Source: Phaeoceros laevis (taxonomy: Eukaryota; Anthocerotophyta; Anthocerotopsida; Notothyladales). From it: a DNA stretch of 24,504 nucleotides. Below, piece after piece: positions 7,629 to 20,800 of this stretch (the first letter of the stretch is position 1; each line of letters starts with the position of its first letter). The position numbers were made by a program, and so were the translations under genes. The stretch is from the NCBI GenBank assembly GCA_049999765.1, contig JBNGIQ010005128.1, forward strand, positions 1 through 24,504, written 5' to 3'. The notes below the pieces were generated by a model. It did not search any database. It had not been told where the DNA came from and saw only the letters and a list, made by a program, of their open reading frames with translations.

Positions 7629-10600
7629 ATGGTGGTCTTCGTCCTGCACAAGACCGATCCGGTCGTGTTTCCGTACCTCGAAGCTGTTGTAGGTACGTGA
7701 CGCCGTCTGCACTACTGCCGCTTGCTGGGGCGTCACCATTTTTGCAATTGTCTACTAGTCATTTCCGATGCTATGGGACCCTCTGGGTGGGAGGCGACCA
7801 TCTTTGTTGCATCTATAAGGTTGAATTTTGAGAGCGGAAGGGGTTGCGGGAGCCCTGTGAATCCAGCCAGCCTGTGTGCACGGTCATGCAGTGGCTCCCC
7901 ACGGCCCTCGTAGCCCTGTATTTGTGGGAAGATGCTCAAGTACAATGCGATGGCTTGCAGGTTTCATGATCTTCATGTATGGATTTGAAACCTTCTTGGA
8001 CATTCGGCAACACAAGGCGTTGAAGCTGCCTACTTTGCCTTCTCCCTTAAAGGGTATTGTCAGTCAGGAGAAGTTTGAGAAGGCAAGAGCGTACAGTCTT
8101 GACAAAAGGTATGGTTTCTCCCGCACAGATTTTGTCAGCGTCTCTCTCCTCTGCTCTTGACAAAACCCTCTCATTTCCGCCCTGGCGTCCGCTTTACACT
8201 TCGAGTTGGTCATGCTTGCGGGCTGAGTAGCAGAAAATAATTGCCCCCTCCTGCGTGGCAGCCGCTTTCATTTCGTCCACGCCGCTGTGAACATCGTCGA
8301 AGAAACAGCCATATTGCTGTTGGGGGTGCTTCCGTGGCTCTGGACGGTGAACCCCTTGAACATATACCTCGATAGCAGAGGAGGTGCATATTTAGATTTG
8401 TCGGTAGATATTTATTGTTCATCTGTCTCCATGTATCATTAATCAAGTGTTGGGCTTTTAGACCGCAGGGACTGTAACTGAAAAGCTGGGCTTCTCTTTA
8501 GATAACGAGATTGCGCATACGCTTGTGTTTCTTGCGGCCACGACTTTGTGGACACAGGTTTTTCCAAGTCTTTGTCATCTGATACACTTTCTGATGCATA
8601 GTGCAGCTTCTTCTGGATGACTGTACAACACTAAACTGTATTGCTTGTTCAGGCAGTGGAGTTACCATTTTCCCTGTACTCCACTTTCGTAATAGAGGCA
8701 CGACATGGCTTTAACAAGGTGCGTTTGCCAGAAGTTTGTGTGTGGTTCTCATGTAAAAGCTTTGCATTTTGTCATTTGCCAGCATGAAGGGTAATTTGGG
8801 TTGTGTCTTTTTTCACTTTGCAGCAAACGATCTGGCTGTTTCTCAGGGACATGGCCATGGGGTTAGGCCTCATGATTTTGCTGGGCCCCCCCNNNNNNNN
8901 NNNNNNNNNNNNNNNNNNNNNNNNNNNNNNNNNNNNNNNNNNNNNNNNNNNNNNNNNNNNNNNNNNNNNNNNNNNNNNNNNNNNNNNNNNNNCCCCCCCA
9001 TTGTGGCAGTGATCATCAGCATTGTCCAGGTATAATTCCGTTGTAATGCTTGTGCAACTGCTAATAATCGGAACCATCAGTTAGGAGAAGGCACTCCTGG
9101 CTCTTTCCTTAGGTCCTATTGGCCTCTCCGCATAAGAAATGTGGGATTCTTGCAGGTTGGAGGACCATATTTAGCTATTTATCTGTGGGCGTTCATGTTA
9201 GTTTTATCGCTGGTCCTAATGACACTGTATCCAGTGCTGATCGCTCCACTCTTCAACAAGTTCACTCCTGTGCGTAAGCCTGGACCTATGGTGGTCATTT
9301 CCAGATAGTTGTAGTCTGTCTGTAATCACTGGTTCTGTATGCGCGGTGCTAACAACACCTCAATTTCAATCTGAAGCTACAACCTGGAGACTTACGCACC
9401 AAGATTGAGAAGCTGGCAGCCTCTTTGAAGTTCCCTTTGAAGAAGCTTTTCGTCATTGATGGCTCTACAAGATCAAGCCATAGTAATGTATGGACACTGT
9501 TTTCTGCCAAGGACTAACGAACAGGTTTTTACTATTGTGCTGGTAGTAACAGGCGTGCCATTTTTGGTTGGCACATCTGCAGGCGTACATGTATGGCTTC
9601 TTCAACAGTAAGCGCATAGTGCTTTATGATACCTTAATCTCGCAGGTTAGCTTCATATTACTCTGTCATCTACTTCAGCTCTTAATCCCCCATGCAAATC
9701 ATAATCTTGTTGTTTTTCTCTAACCTGTGTCCTGGTGTCTTGTATGTGTCCAGTGCAAGAATGAGGAGGAGGTTGTAGCAGTTATTGCTCATGAATTGGG
9801 TCATTGGAAACTCAATCACACAATGTACTCTTTCATCGCGATGCAGGTATGAAACGTTTCAGTAGCTCCCTTCCGAGTTCTAACAAACGTACTGCATGAA
9901 AGAACGATTCTCACCTATCTGGAAAGATGACAACGAGTAGAACTCTGTACACTTTTTCTGGTACTCTTTTTGATCGAGGTGGTCAACTGCAGGTGTTAAC
10001 ACTGTTACAGTTTGGTGGATACACTCTGGTTCGCAACTCAACGGACTTGTTCCGCAGTTTTGGATTCAGCACTCAGCCAGTTCTCATCGGCCTGATCCTT
10101 TTCCAGGTAACGAGTTGGCCGTACAGATTGTGTTCAGGGCTGGTGCTTACTCAGAAGCTGACGAAGTTGCTCTTGAACACCGCCTTTGTTCGGCTGTGGT
10201 TGGTGCAGCATACGATCATGCCTGTTCATCATCTAGTGAGCTTTGCCCTCAATCTGGTCAGCCGAGCTTTTGAGTTCCAGGTATGCCTGAAGTAACAACT
10301 GGCCTTTCTTTTGCGCCTCCTGATACCTGGTGTATGCTGATGGTGAAATTGTTCATGACAGGCCGACGCCTTCGCATCAAAGCTAGGATATGCTACGCCC
10401 CTCTGCGGTGGATTGATAAAGTTGCAGGTACGAGTGCATTGTCAGCTTTTCGTAACCACTCCCTGCTGCACTTGCTGGTGCTTCTCCATTTGCTGAGGAC
10501 GTCTCTACTGGGTCTTGCAGGAAGAAAACCTCTCCGCCATGAACACGGACCGCTGGTACTCCGCTTACCACTACTCCCACCCGCCTCTAGTAGAGAGGTT

Positions 10601-10637
10601 GGAAGCAATTGAGCAAACCAAGCTGAAGGCACAATAG
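7629..10637 (+). CDS. STE24: CAAX prenyl protease 1 (STE24 zinc metalloprotease), 14 exons
   Basis: This ER multi-pass metalloprotease removes the last three residues of prenylated CAAX proteins. Hand-built exons are 7629-7692, 7961-8108, 8262-8346, 8462-8557, 8653-8718, 8824-9029, 9156-9269, 9377-9487, 9583-9645, 9754-9846, 9993-10106, 10209-10280, 10362-10427 and 10521-10637. All introns are GT-AG and the phases agree. The product is 435 residues, against about 424 in Arabidopsis. Family landmarks run through it: [16 protein letters not shown]-like [50 protein letters not shown], the zinc site HELGH (9790-9804), the third ligand Glu in AFEFQ followed by ADAFA, and [14 protein letters not shown] near the end. 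Exon 6 contains a 100-N gap that breaks the frame as assembled; joining the two C7 runs that flank it restores frame and family sequence. The product looks intact and functional. Confidence 0.93.
8893..8992. other. Assembly gap of 100 N inside STE24 exon 6
   Basis: Exactly 100 N, flanked on each side by exactly seven C. The reading frame before it ends in LLGPP and the frame after it restarts PPIVAV. The family sequence is LGPPIVA with no residues between. The gap is therefore probably a fixed-size placeholder over contig ends that overlap in the C7 run. Confidence 0.9.
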
Positions 10638-10660
10638 GTGCTATTGTACAATTCTGAAGT

Positions 10661-10680
10661 CTGTTTCAGTCTGTTTCAGT
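10661..10680. repeat. 10-bp perfect tandem duplication in STE24 3' UTR
   Basis: CTGTTTCAGT is present twice back to back, 24 bp after the STE24 stop codon. It is likely slippage; no role is evident. Confidence 0.7.
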
Positions 10681-10898
10681 TTGTCATTCAGAACTGCTAA
10701 AGTTTTTTAGAGCAGACGGAAAGAACCTCTGCCGATCTTGTCTGGGCCTCCAGTTTTGTAGTGATAGAGAGGAAAGCTGTACATTAGCTATGAGTATAGT
10801 GCACTATGGAGATGGGACGTAGTTATGTACAAGACACTATTCCTTCCAAGTCCTTCATCTCTAAGTGCGTAGTAAAGTGCTTAATACAGTTACTTCCT

Positions 10899-11645
10899 CT
10901 AGTAGCCTCCGCCTAGAGGCTCTCCGTGCTTCGTCCGGCTGCCGGGCTGACCGAGCTCGGCAGTGTCGTCTCCAGGCAGTGCCGGTGGCTCTTGCCGAAC
11001 GTTCGCAATCGGGTTGGGGCGTGAGATGCGGCGGAAGGGACTGTCGGCCTTAGCCCGTGACTTGGCCAGGACATCGTCGGAGTCCTCCATCTCCACCACC
11101 GGATTCCGGCGCCTGCGCTTGTGCACTTCCACTGAGGGATCGATGACCAGCTCTCTATAGGCGGTGAGCAGTCCCATCCCGATAGCCGCCACCACCATGA
11201 CAGCGAGCGGTAGCAACACCAGGGTCTCACTGGCATAAGCGGCACTGCCAGTTGTTAGTACACATCACGCAGCCAAGGAGCAATAGCAGCAGAGATAGCG
11301 TCAAATTTCAAGCTGTGTGAGAGATGTGTCTTACTTGGAAGAAAAAAAATTCTTGCGCGCGTGCAGAGTAGAGCCGGGCTTGAATCCTGGAGGTCGGCGG
11401 AACAGCCCCAGCCGCTTCACCTCCTCCGGCGACATCTTGTGCGTGTCGGCGTTGATTCTCCGCTTGAATGCTTCATCTGCCTCCTTGCCTGTCAGCTCAA
11501 ATGCTGTCCGGTACTGCTGCCATCGAGCCAGTACCTGACGCAGATGTGGTCCCTGTACAGGCACAAGACTGATCAGCGACTAGGATTTCGAAGCGGGCAA
11601 AGACCTCACAACCCAAGCAGCAGCACCGACCTGTTTGTCCTGCAT
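10899..11645 (-). CDS. Small single-pass membrane protein, unidentified (weak B12D/MLRQ-like resemblance)
   Basis: I propose three exons read from the right: 11631-11645 (a 15-nt microexon, MQDKQ), 11335-11552 and 10899-11244. The second donor is a strong GTAAGA, its acceptor follows TACTAAC, and phases join to 192 residues plus stop. Residues 6-77 are polar and charged (LRQVLARWQQYRTAFE, THKMSPEEVKRLGLFRRPPG). About 85-106 is one transmembrane helix (LVLLPLAVMVVAAIGMGLL). It is followed by TAYRELVIDPSVEVHKRRRR and a basic, low-complexity tail. The R-x-L-x3-P-x-V-x3-K pattern after a single helix is reminiscent of complex I MLRQ/B12D proteins, but only weakly. The first exon is the least certain part because its donor (GTCGGT) is weak. 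Exon 2 has no in-frame ATG of its own near its start, which is why an upstream exon is needed. It is convergent with STE24 and divergent from spatacsin. Confidence 0.6.
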
Positions 11646-11889
11646 GTTTTGCGAGGCTCGGCTACGTCAGATTGCAAGCTTGCAGCCGCTACAAGGATGT
11701 CCGATCGGTAGGGAGAGAGCGAGAGAGGAAGTGTTGACGACGACGGCCGCAGGACATTGGATAACTAGGTGGCAGCCAAGTGGCCGGATGCCTCACCAGC
11801 TGACACGTTCACTTTCGTCTCTACCGGGCGAAGGGTCGGGTTTGATAGTTTGATAAGAGGACTCCTGCTAGCAAGTCTTCCCAGGGCTG
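11646..11889. promoter_or_regulatory. Shared divergent promoter region (small membrane protein gene and spatacsin)
   Basis: The proposed start of the minus-strand gene and the spatacsin ATG are 244 bp apart, so this interval must carry both 5' UTRs and promoters. It includes a purine-rich GAGA-type stretch around 11711-11728. No TATA box was seen. Confidence 0.45.
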
Positions 11890-14800
11890 ATGGCGGGAGA
11901 CATACGCTCCGTCGTGCTGCGGTCCTGGCCGGAGTGGCCGCTTCCGTTGAGCGACTTCTGTCGAGCTGCTCTGTCTCCTGTGCAGGACATTCTTCTCCTC
12001 TTGTCCCGGTCTGGGGCTGTGCTGACCCTGCCCCTGGGGGTTGGTTTGCCTAAGGTGGACGAAGATGCGTCTCGCTCTTCTGTTCCTACTCCTCTGCCTC
12101 TGCAACACCATGTCAGGAGCTTTGCTTGGGCACAATGCGAGGCAGGTGGAGAATCGGAATTGGAGCAGCTTGTATTCACGGCCTCGACCGAGGGGCTGTG
12201 CATTTATGGGTGGCCGGGAAGGAATTGGGGTGATGGCTGTCCCGAACAGGGGGCTGGACAGAAGGAAGAGGCCGGGGATGCCGGGGATGCCGCGGATCGG
12301 AGCGGCCCCGGCAAAGCGGAGCCGGGCTCAGAGGGCGTTGGATCCAGAGAGGGGGAAGTCTTTTCGGTTGCAGAGGCATCATTGGAAGATTGCGACGATG
12401 GGCTTTGTTTGCACTTTGCAAGGGCTTCATCGGGACAGATCGCCTCGACGAGGGTCTCCTCTTCATCCCGCGATTTCTCGCGCCTCATTAAGCTCGGGCT
12501 GAAGCAGCGAAGCAGCCGTCAGCTGAATGGGGCCAGGATTTTGGACGGAGCAAGGGAAGCGGGCAGATATGGAATTCTAGACATTGTTTCTAGTTCATCG
12601 CACAAGGTCGTAGCTTTGGTTTTTGGGAAGGAAGAGCAGCCTGAGCAGGGAATGGTGGACCAAGAATTGGAAGACGATGTTGCTCATGGCTTTGATGAGA
12701 AAGTCGTTGCGCGTGAGGCCAGTTCGAAAGAGTGGACAAAGACCAAGCATGGGAGAGTACTTGCTGGAAGGGCCCCTTTTGTGGTGTTAGCCATGGTGCA
12801 ACCTTGGGGTGTAACATTTGTGGCTTGCGAGACTGAGCCCGAGACGGAAGCAGCAGAGGACGATTGGGTGGACTTTGCCCTCTCAAGCGACATTCTGGTC
12901 GGGCTTCAAGGAGGAGGAAGAGCTTCATTCTGGGCTGCAAGTAGCGGAAAGGTACTGGCTTCGATGGATGTTAGGGATCATTGCCAGCAGCCTCTCAGCG
13001 AAGACGAGTGCAGAGTGGCAGAAGGAACAAGGAGTCGCAGAGGAGGCAAGGAGTTTGCTTGGACTGGTTTTTCCCGAAAGGCGTTGTGGATGGAAAGGTC
13101 AGAAGATCTTTTCAAGAGGGGTAAACCTAGTGGAGGCGAATCGGGAGCTTCTCAGGTGGCAAGACATTCCACTCCCATTGTTCATCGTTTCGAGCATCTC
13201 GCAGTCAGTCCAGACTGTCATTTCTTGGCAGCTAGGGATGATCACGGATTGATATTTCTTGTCTCTCTGGATGACCATTTAGCTGCTGCCTTGCCGAGCT
13301 GGCACCAGCTTAGTTCTGGGGAATCATTTGATTCCAACGCCCTGGAGGTTGCGAGTATTGACATTGGAAGCTGCATACCTGCAGGGTCTGCCCTTCGACG
13401 TTGGTGGCTTCAACGTCCACATAATAATGAGTTATTGCCAGCTGCTGTTGGCCGTTCACAGGAAGAGAAAGTTTCAAGGGCAGTTTCGTCTTCTCCCATC
13501 TCGCTTGCTAAGGAATCCAACTATTGGCTATCCGGGTTGGTACAGGGTCTGAGATGGAAACGCAGAGCTGTCTTTTGCATGCAGGATGGTACGCAGCCTC
13601 TCAAAGAGATGGTATTGAGCCCTTACGAGCTGATAACCACCTCAAATAAGTCTGGAGATCCGAATATTGTTCAGAACGACCTGTATATTGCGTCTGGTGT
13701 TTTAGATGACATAAACCTGACACAAACTTCAAGTGTTGAGATTTCAGACCTCAGGGAGACGCAGATAAGTTTTCAGTATCCGTTGTTGCCGTTTTGCTTC
13801 CGTGGGTCCCCTTATTTTGTCACACCAACAGGTCTCCATGCTTTGGTTCCTCCAGTAGCGGTGGGTTTAGGGGAATCTGTCCTTACAAGGCCAACTGTCA
13901 CAGGACAGTGGTGGCCCAGTGGTGCTTCGTTTCAAGACGTGATCAATTGTGGAAACTATTTAGAACCCAACAAGTGCACAGGAAAACTGCAAAGGTGGCA
14001 AGCTGAAATTTTGGACCGATCACTCATTTATGATGGGCTGACTGAAACTGAACAGTTTTGTGTGCAGAATGGATGGAGCTTATCTCTTCTCAGATTGAGG
14101 CGTTTGGAGCTCGGACTGAGCTTCGTTCAAGTTGATGAAATAGAACAGGCACTTGAATCTTTGATGCATACTGGTTCTTCCGAGTTGGGTGTGCCACGTG
14201 AGCTCTTTGCTGCCGTAGAGCTCATGATCCGTGGTTTTGGACGTGACAAGGATCTTTGTCGATCATCTAGATTGCTTGCAGTGGCAGCTTTGTTGGCTAC
14301 ACGGCTGATACATCGGCAATGGTTACTCACACTGCACATGCAGCAGGACAGGGTCACTTCTTCTGTGATCCCTCACGCTTTGCAGCTGTCAAGTGACCTT
14401 TCTGAACTTGCAGGGTTTCTGGAGCTAGTTCGGGGCATGCAAGATAGATTGCGGATACGAAGTAGGGAGCCTTATCAAGGGTCAAATGAGCATGGCAATA
14501 GGAGCGGGTTAGTTGCATTGGATGAGCAACCAGCAAGCAAAGTTGCTACAAGAGCCACTGCAGAAACGAGGCTGGAAATTATAGATCAGTCTTCAGCGGA
14601 GTTACTGACTTCTGAGCATACAGGCAGAATTTTACCACTACTTCAGAGTTCTCCCGGTCAAACCAGCAGCCATTCATTATCAAAATCAAAGGTAGAAATG
14701 GTAGCAGATTCAGTGCGACGACAGCCTGTTCATGAACTTCCATTGCTTTCAGAAGGTATAAAGGAGGACTGGCATATTGTTGCTGTGGAGAATTCTGGGG

Positions 14801-17800
14801 ACATGTTTTCCAGATGGAAAACGGAAGGTCTAGATGCCACAGCAGTGGTCAAGGATGCACTGCAAGCAGGGCGGGTGCCATTGGCCATTGTCCAGCTGCA
14901 GGCTTTGTACGCTCGAGAAAACCGTCAAGTCGATTCGGAGGATGTATTCCGGGAAGTGCAGGATATTGGGCGGAGTATTGTGTATCAGTTGATGTCTCAA
15001 GGAAAGATTGAGGAAGCGATAGCAACCCTGTGCGCACTTGGAGAGGATGTAGAGAATGCTCTGCGAGAGTTGGCGTTTGGGACAACGAGGCGTAAGGTAC
15101 GAGATCTGGCAAGTGCAGAACTCCAGAAACATGGCTGGCTGGGATCCTTTGAGGCAGAACTCCTCGAAAGAATTCACCACCTAGAGGCGGTCTACCCAGT
15201 GAGCAGTTTCTGGACTGCATATAATACACGACTTAAGTACCTTGAGAGTATTGGAGAAGCTGTTGGACTACAGGGTGGGGAAAAACTGGGCCTCTCTGTT
15301 GGTGGTGGTTTTATTGAGTGTGGTGAACTTGATGCAGTTGTCAGGGGCTCTTGGGGTGCTGAGGGTGGTAAAGAAGACATCTCCGTTCCTTCTGGAGATC
15401 AAAACAATCCTCTTGCTGGCTATTTTTCAGCTGCAGCAATTTGGCTCTTCGGATGGGATAAAGCTACTTTTGATCGTGTGCTCCTAGACCAGCCTGGCAT
15501 TATAGGCTACTCTGCCTCATGGGAAACCAAGTACAATTACCATGTGGCACGCCACAATTGGGGTGAAGTTTCATCGCTGCTTGATGATATTCCATCTTAT
15601 GCCCTCCAGTCAGGACAGCTGACAGTCACTTCCAATTCGGATCATAATGCTATTGAGCTAGTCATACCTGAAGTGCAGATTATGTCTATCAGTTCAGATG
15701 CCATGCTGAGTAGTTGGTTGCGGCAGATGGTGGAAGACAAACTCTTGTGTAAGGGTATTTTCCTACAAGCAACATGGAAGGGCACAACAGAGTTGGTTGC
15801 TTTGCTTGCAAGAGGAGAGAGACTGTTCTCTCATCTGGACGACCCAAAACCAGAACCAGATGCTTCTGATTCTGATTCTAATGTGTCAAGGCCTGTTAAA
15901 GAGGTAGATCTGGATTCCCGTACTATTAAAGCCGTGCAGCAATTAATGGTACTTCATTGTGTTGAGCATTCCTTGCCACAGACACTAGCACTTCATGTTG
16001 ACCAACGGGCTTTGAATGAAGATGAGGAGTTCGCATCTGGGATGCTTGCAGTTGCAGATGGTTGTCACTGGGCAACGTGGCTGCTTTTGTTTTTTCTCAA
16101 AGGACGCGAGTACGATGCTTTTGTAGAAAATGCGAAAGCCATGGTGGTGGCAGGCTCCAAAGATTTCAACTGTTCACGAGTTGATGATGTTGATTTTATA
16201 TTCAGAAGCTTCCATGATTTGTCTGAAGCAGGAGGAGAGAAGCTTGCTCTTGCAAATCTGGTCTACACTCCTGTGCCTCTGCGGACATACCTTTGGAGTG
16301 GTCTGAAGGAGAATTCTTTTAGCTTATCTTCGAACTTATCGCCACAGCCAAGGACGACACAGTTTCCAACCTTGTGGAAGCACCTTACTGAGTGGTCAGA
16401 AGGCGATTCTCATGTGCCCGATTTATCTTTTGAAGGTGCAGCACGGGCAACAAATTTGCATGAGTATCTGTCGTGGCGTAAAGGTTTGTACTCATCCTCT
16501 TGTAATGAGATGTCGCTGCTGAAGATGCTGCCACCATCATTTCCCAAGAATGTCCGGCGACTCGTCCAGCTCTCTACCGAGCCTGATCCTGAAAGACTGC
16601 TGAAGCTCGCGGCATCTGCAAATTTCACACATTTAGAAGATGGACCGTCGAAATGGGAGGCACTGATTAAGGCTTCTATCCAGGAGGAGTTGTATGTGAA
16701 AGATAGTGAGCAGTCTGAGTCAAGAGTGCTCTATTTTCTTCGCAGAGGAAGAGGTGTGGCAGCTTTTGAGCATCTTTTGAATTCAAGGTTGGAAAATTTA
16801 GGTTCCCAAGAGATAGAATCCTCTACCGTTCTTTCTGCCCTAACCCCTAGTGAGCAGAAGTTAGTCTCACCTGCTGTTTTGCTAGCTGTTAGACAGTATG
16901 CTAATTTGCGAGTAGTTACAGCTTGTGTTTTCTTTCTGGAGCTGTGTGGCATTTCCGGTAGCATGGTCCGTATTATTGTTCAATCACTCCGAAGAATATC
17001 AGAGTACCTTCAAGAAGTGACAGACAGAGAGCAACATGACTCAGAAGCTCCTGCAGACAACCGAGACTTCGTGATCTACCAAATGGAGAGGTTGATAGAG
17101 GACTACATAGCTGAGGTTATGAATACTGATGACATCTTTCTACTTGTAGGAAACGCCAGCAGCCATAGGGTCAGACAAGCCAGCTTTGCGATTTTGCAGT
17201 TGCTTGAAGAGGCTATTCTCAGTGACTATCACAAAGCGAAAAGTTCTGACTATTTGCAAGACCATGGAGTGGTTTCAGGAGAGGCAAGTGGTACCGGCCG
17301 TCCATTTACTGAACAATGGGCTCTTGTCACGGCTTTCTGCCATGCCCATAACTTTCCTGCAAGCTATGCATATCTCATAGCTCTTGCAAAGGACAATAAT
17401 TGGGTGGATTTTCTGGCTCAAGCTCAAATTCAAGGATGTTCTTTAGAGATGCTTATTCCACTGGCCTTGAACTTCACAGACAAGAACCTGAGAAGTCATA
17501 TTCTGATTGTGTTGAAAAGTTTGCCATCAAATTTGCCAAAGGCTGCTGATGCGTTCCTGTCTGAAGAAGATGGATCACCGGAAGAGCTGTTTACACTCAT
17601 TGCCAAATGTGAAAAAGCCGAAAAGCCAGCCAAGGCTCTCTTGCAGAAAGCCAGAGATCTGAAGTGGCCTCTTCTCCCAGTAGTCGCATCCTGCTATAAT
17701 CAGGTGGATCCATTATTGTGTTTGGATGTGTGGTTAGAAATAGTGGCGCAAGCTGAGGAGATTTCTGCCCCGGATCTTGTTCCACATAGTGATGGCATTG

Positions 17801-20800
17801 AGGACAAGAACTATCATATTCAAGATGCAACAGATAGAGTTTTCAAGAAACTGAAGACCGCACCGGGCCAAATGACAGAAGAGGCAGGTACAAGTAGTGC
17901 CGTAATTGCGTCTTTTGCAGGGACCGAGCAGCCAAACTCCCAAGACAAGGCAAGCTTTGATGACCTGTCTGTAGATCATGCATCCCTTGCGAAGAAGGTT
18001 GCCATGTTCTGTGAACGGCAAGTGTTTTTCCCCTTGCTGAGGGGATTTGAGCTGTTCTCTCCAGCCTCATCCTTGCTGCCGTTTATCAGATTCTTACACG
18101 CATTTTCTCAAATGCGGCTTTCAGAGGCTTCTGCCCTTCTCACTTCCTTTTCCGGACTTCTTAGAGGTGAACTGGAACAAGCCAGGCAGTCTTCCATCTG
18201 GATTACAGGTGCTGCAATATCTGCTGCAGATGCAATGTTAGATGCTTGCCCTTCTCCATATGAGCGTCGTTGCCTGCTTCAATTGTTATCAGCAGCCGAC
18301 TTTGGAGACGGAGGTCCTGCTTCAATTCGGTTTAGGCGGCTGTATTGGAAGATGCAACTAGCTGAGCCCTCTTTGCAAGAGAATAACCTATCAGTACCAG
18401 GTGGAACTAGTTTGGAAGATGATGAACTTCTGACCGCTCTTGAAAAGCAAGGCAGATGGGAAGATGCCCGAAGCTGGGCACGGCAGCTTGACCTGAAGGT
18501 CGGGCCATCAAGTTCATCAGCTATTCACAGTGTCACGGAAAGCCAGGCTGAAGCGATGGTCACAGATTGGAAAGAGCTTCTTTGGGACTTCCCTTTGGAA
18601 CGGGCTGCTCTCTGGGGTCATTGTCAGTCGTTGTTTATGAAGCATTCTTTTCCATCTCGGAGAGCTGGCATGTTTTTTCTCAAACATGCTATTGAACAAG
18701 AATCAGAAATTCCTTCATCTGAATTGCATCAAGTGTTCTTGCTTGCATTTCAGTGCCTCCGTGACCCTCAAGTCAACATTCCAGCTGATTTGTTGGGGCA
18801 GTTGGAGACACGTGTGTGGATGTTGGCTGTAGAAGCTGAAGTCGAGACAAAAGGTACAGGAAGGACAGGTGGCACCAGAGATCCTGAAGCTGGTCTGCTC
18901 CTGAGTAGCACTCAGAAGGGCCCTACCCATTTTGAGAAGACTCAGGCTGTTATATCGAGTACAAACACACCACTTAGAGGAGGAAATTCAGATGGAGCAT
19001 CTGAAACAAATGTGCAAGGAAAGCAACGCCAAGTGGGTAGTAGCAAATCTGAAACGTCCACCGCTCCTCGTGGTTTACTGCCTTTCACTTCTGACACTAA
19101 TATGGAGGAAGCATTTAGTGGCTGGAAGAAAAGTGTTGATGAGCTTGACGCAGAGAGGGCAATACTAAACCTTTTGGAGGCAGGGCATTTGGCAGCTGCT
19201 AAGCAGTTACAAGGGACGGTTTCTACAGTTCAAAGTCCAATAGAACTTCTGCTTCTAATAGCAGCCGAGGGTATTGCTATGGATGAAAGGCGTGTAATAG
19301 CTGACCATCTATCACCTAGGGTTGTTGAGCATCTCCAAGTTGCGGGTTTGGTTGATGATGTAACTACACTGTCAAAGTCACAAACGTTAAATATTTTGAC
19401 TACTGCGTGCAGAGAAGGATGTGGGCGAGGATTTTGCAGGAGGATTGCAGCAGTAGTCCACATTGCTGACAGTCTAGAGCTACCTTTCTCTGAAGTTTTT
19501 CATAAACAGCCAACTGAGCTGCTACAGCTGCTTACTTTGCGAGGACAGGATGCTCTTGCCGAGGCTGAGTTGCTGGTGGCAACACACACAATGGCAGCAG
19601 GCAGCATTGCACGTATTCTGGCAGAATCGTTCTTGAAGGGATTAGTTGCTGCACATCGTGGTGGATACTTGAATGCTTCCCTGAAGGAAGAGGGGCCAGC
19701 ACCACTGTTATGGAGGTTGTCTGATTTCGAAAGATGGGCTCAGTTGTGCCCATCGCAGTCAGAGGTGGGGCATGCACTGATGAGGCTGGTTATAAGTGGG
19801 CAGGACATGCCACTTGCTTGTGAAGTGGAGCTTCTGATCCTTGCACACAGATTTTATGAAGCATCTGCCTGTTTGGATGGACTGGATGTTTTGGTGGCCT
19901 TAGCATCAACTCGGGTTGAACTTTATGTGGCCAAAGGGGCTTTTGTCTGTTTGGCTCGTCTGTTGACTGGTGTTACGAACTTTCACACGTGGCGTTTTGT
20001 GTTGGATCTGCTCGTAGAAAATGGTCAGTTGAACCTCCTCCTTCGAACATATACCGAGGTAGGTCTTGAATCAGCTCCAAGCAGCCGAGGGTTCCGTCTA
20101 GCTGTGCTCTCTGCTCTGAAGCGTTTCAATCCACAAGATGTTGATGCAATGGAACAGGTCTACAGCCATTTTGGCATGGACCGTGAATTGGCTGATCTGA
20201 AACAAACTCGTGCGCAGAAAGCACTTGATTTGTGGGTTAGCCAGAATGATCTTGAGCGGAGTGAAGAATTACTGGATGTGATGAGGCTTTTTGTTGAAGC
20301 TGCTCAATTGTACGCTGTTGTTGAAGCAGGCAACCACGCCAAGCAGTGTTGTGCAACAGCGTCTTTGATCTCGTTGCAGCTCCGTATGCCAGAACAGTTG
20401 TGGCTGAACTTATCTGAAACAAATGCACGGAGGTTGCTTGTGGAACAACCCAGGTTTGAGGAGGCTTTGATTGTTGCAGATGCATATGGATTAAACCAGC
20501 CAGCGGAATGGGTGCCTGTGATCTGGAACCACATGTTGCTCTATCCCCACCAGTTCGATGATTTTCTAAACGATTTTGCTGCCACGCTTCCTCTTACCAA
20601 CGCCATGTTTCAAGAGCTTACTAGATTTTACAGGGCTGAAGTTGCTGCAAGAGGTGATCAGATAGACTTCTCGAAATGGTTAACCCCTCCAGGAGTCCAG
20701 CTGGAGGCCTCCTTGGCAAAAGCTTTCAGGTCGTTACTCAATCATGTGCATGATATTAGGGTCAGGATTCAACTAGCAATAATGGCAACAGGCTTTCCAG

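Noticed and set aside
8769-9077. ORFs on both strands that run through the N gap
   Set aside because: They are artefacts of translating N as X; the true coding content is STE24 exon 6.
9927-10295. 122-codon ORF at the STE24 locus
   Set aside because: It reads through introns. The exon 11 part ([20 protein letters not shown]) is real STE24; the remainder is intron translation.
10913-11245. Trp-rich minus-strand ORF overlapping exon 3 of the small membrane protein gene
   Set aside because: The other frame has a clean hydrophobic helix, a good splice acceptor and phase agreement with exon 2.
12041-12502. 153-codon plus-strand ORF with a signal-peptide-like start
   Set aside because: It overlaps the spatacsin N-terminus in another frame; the spatacsin frame is far longer and has family support at its other end.
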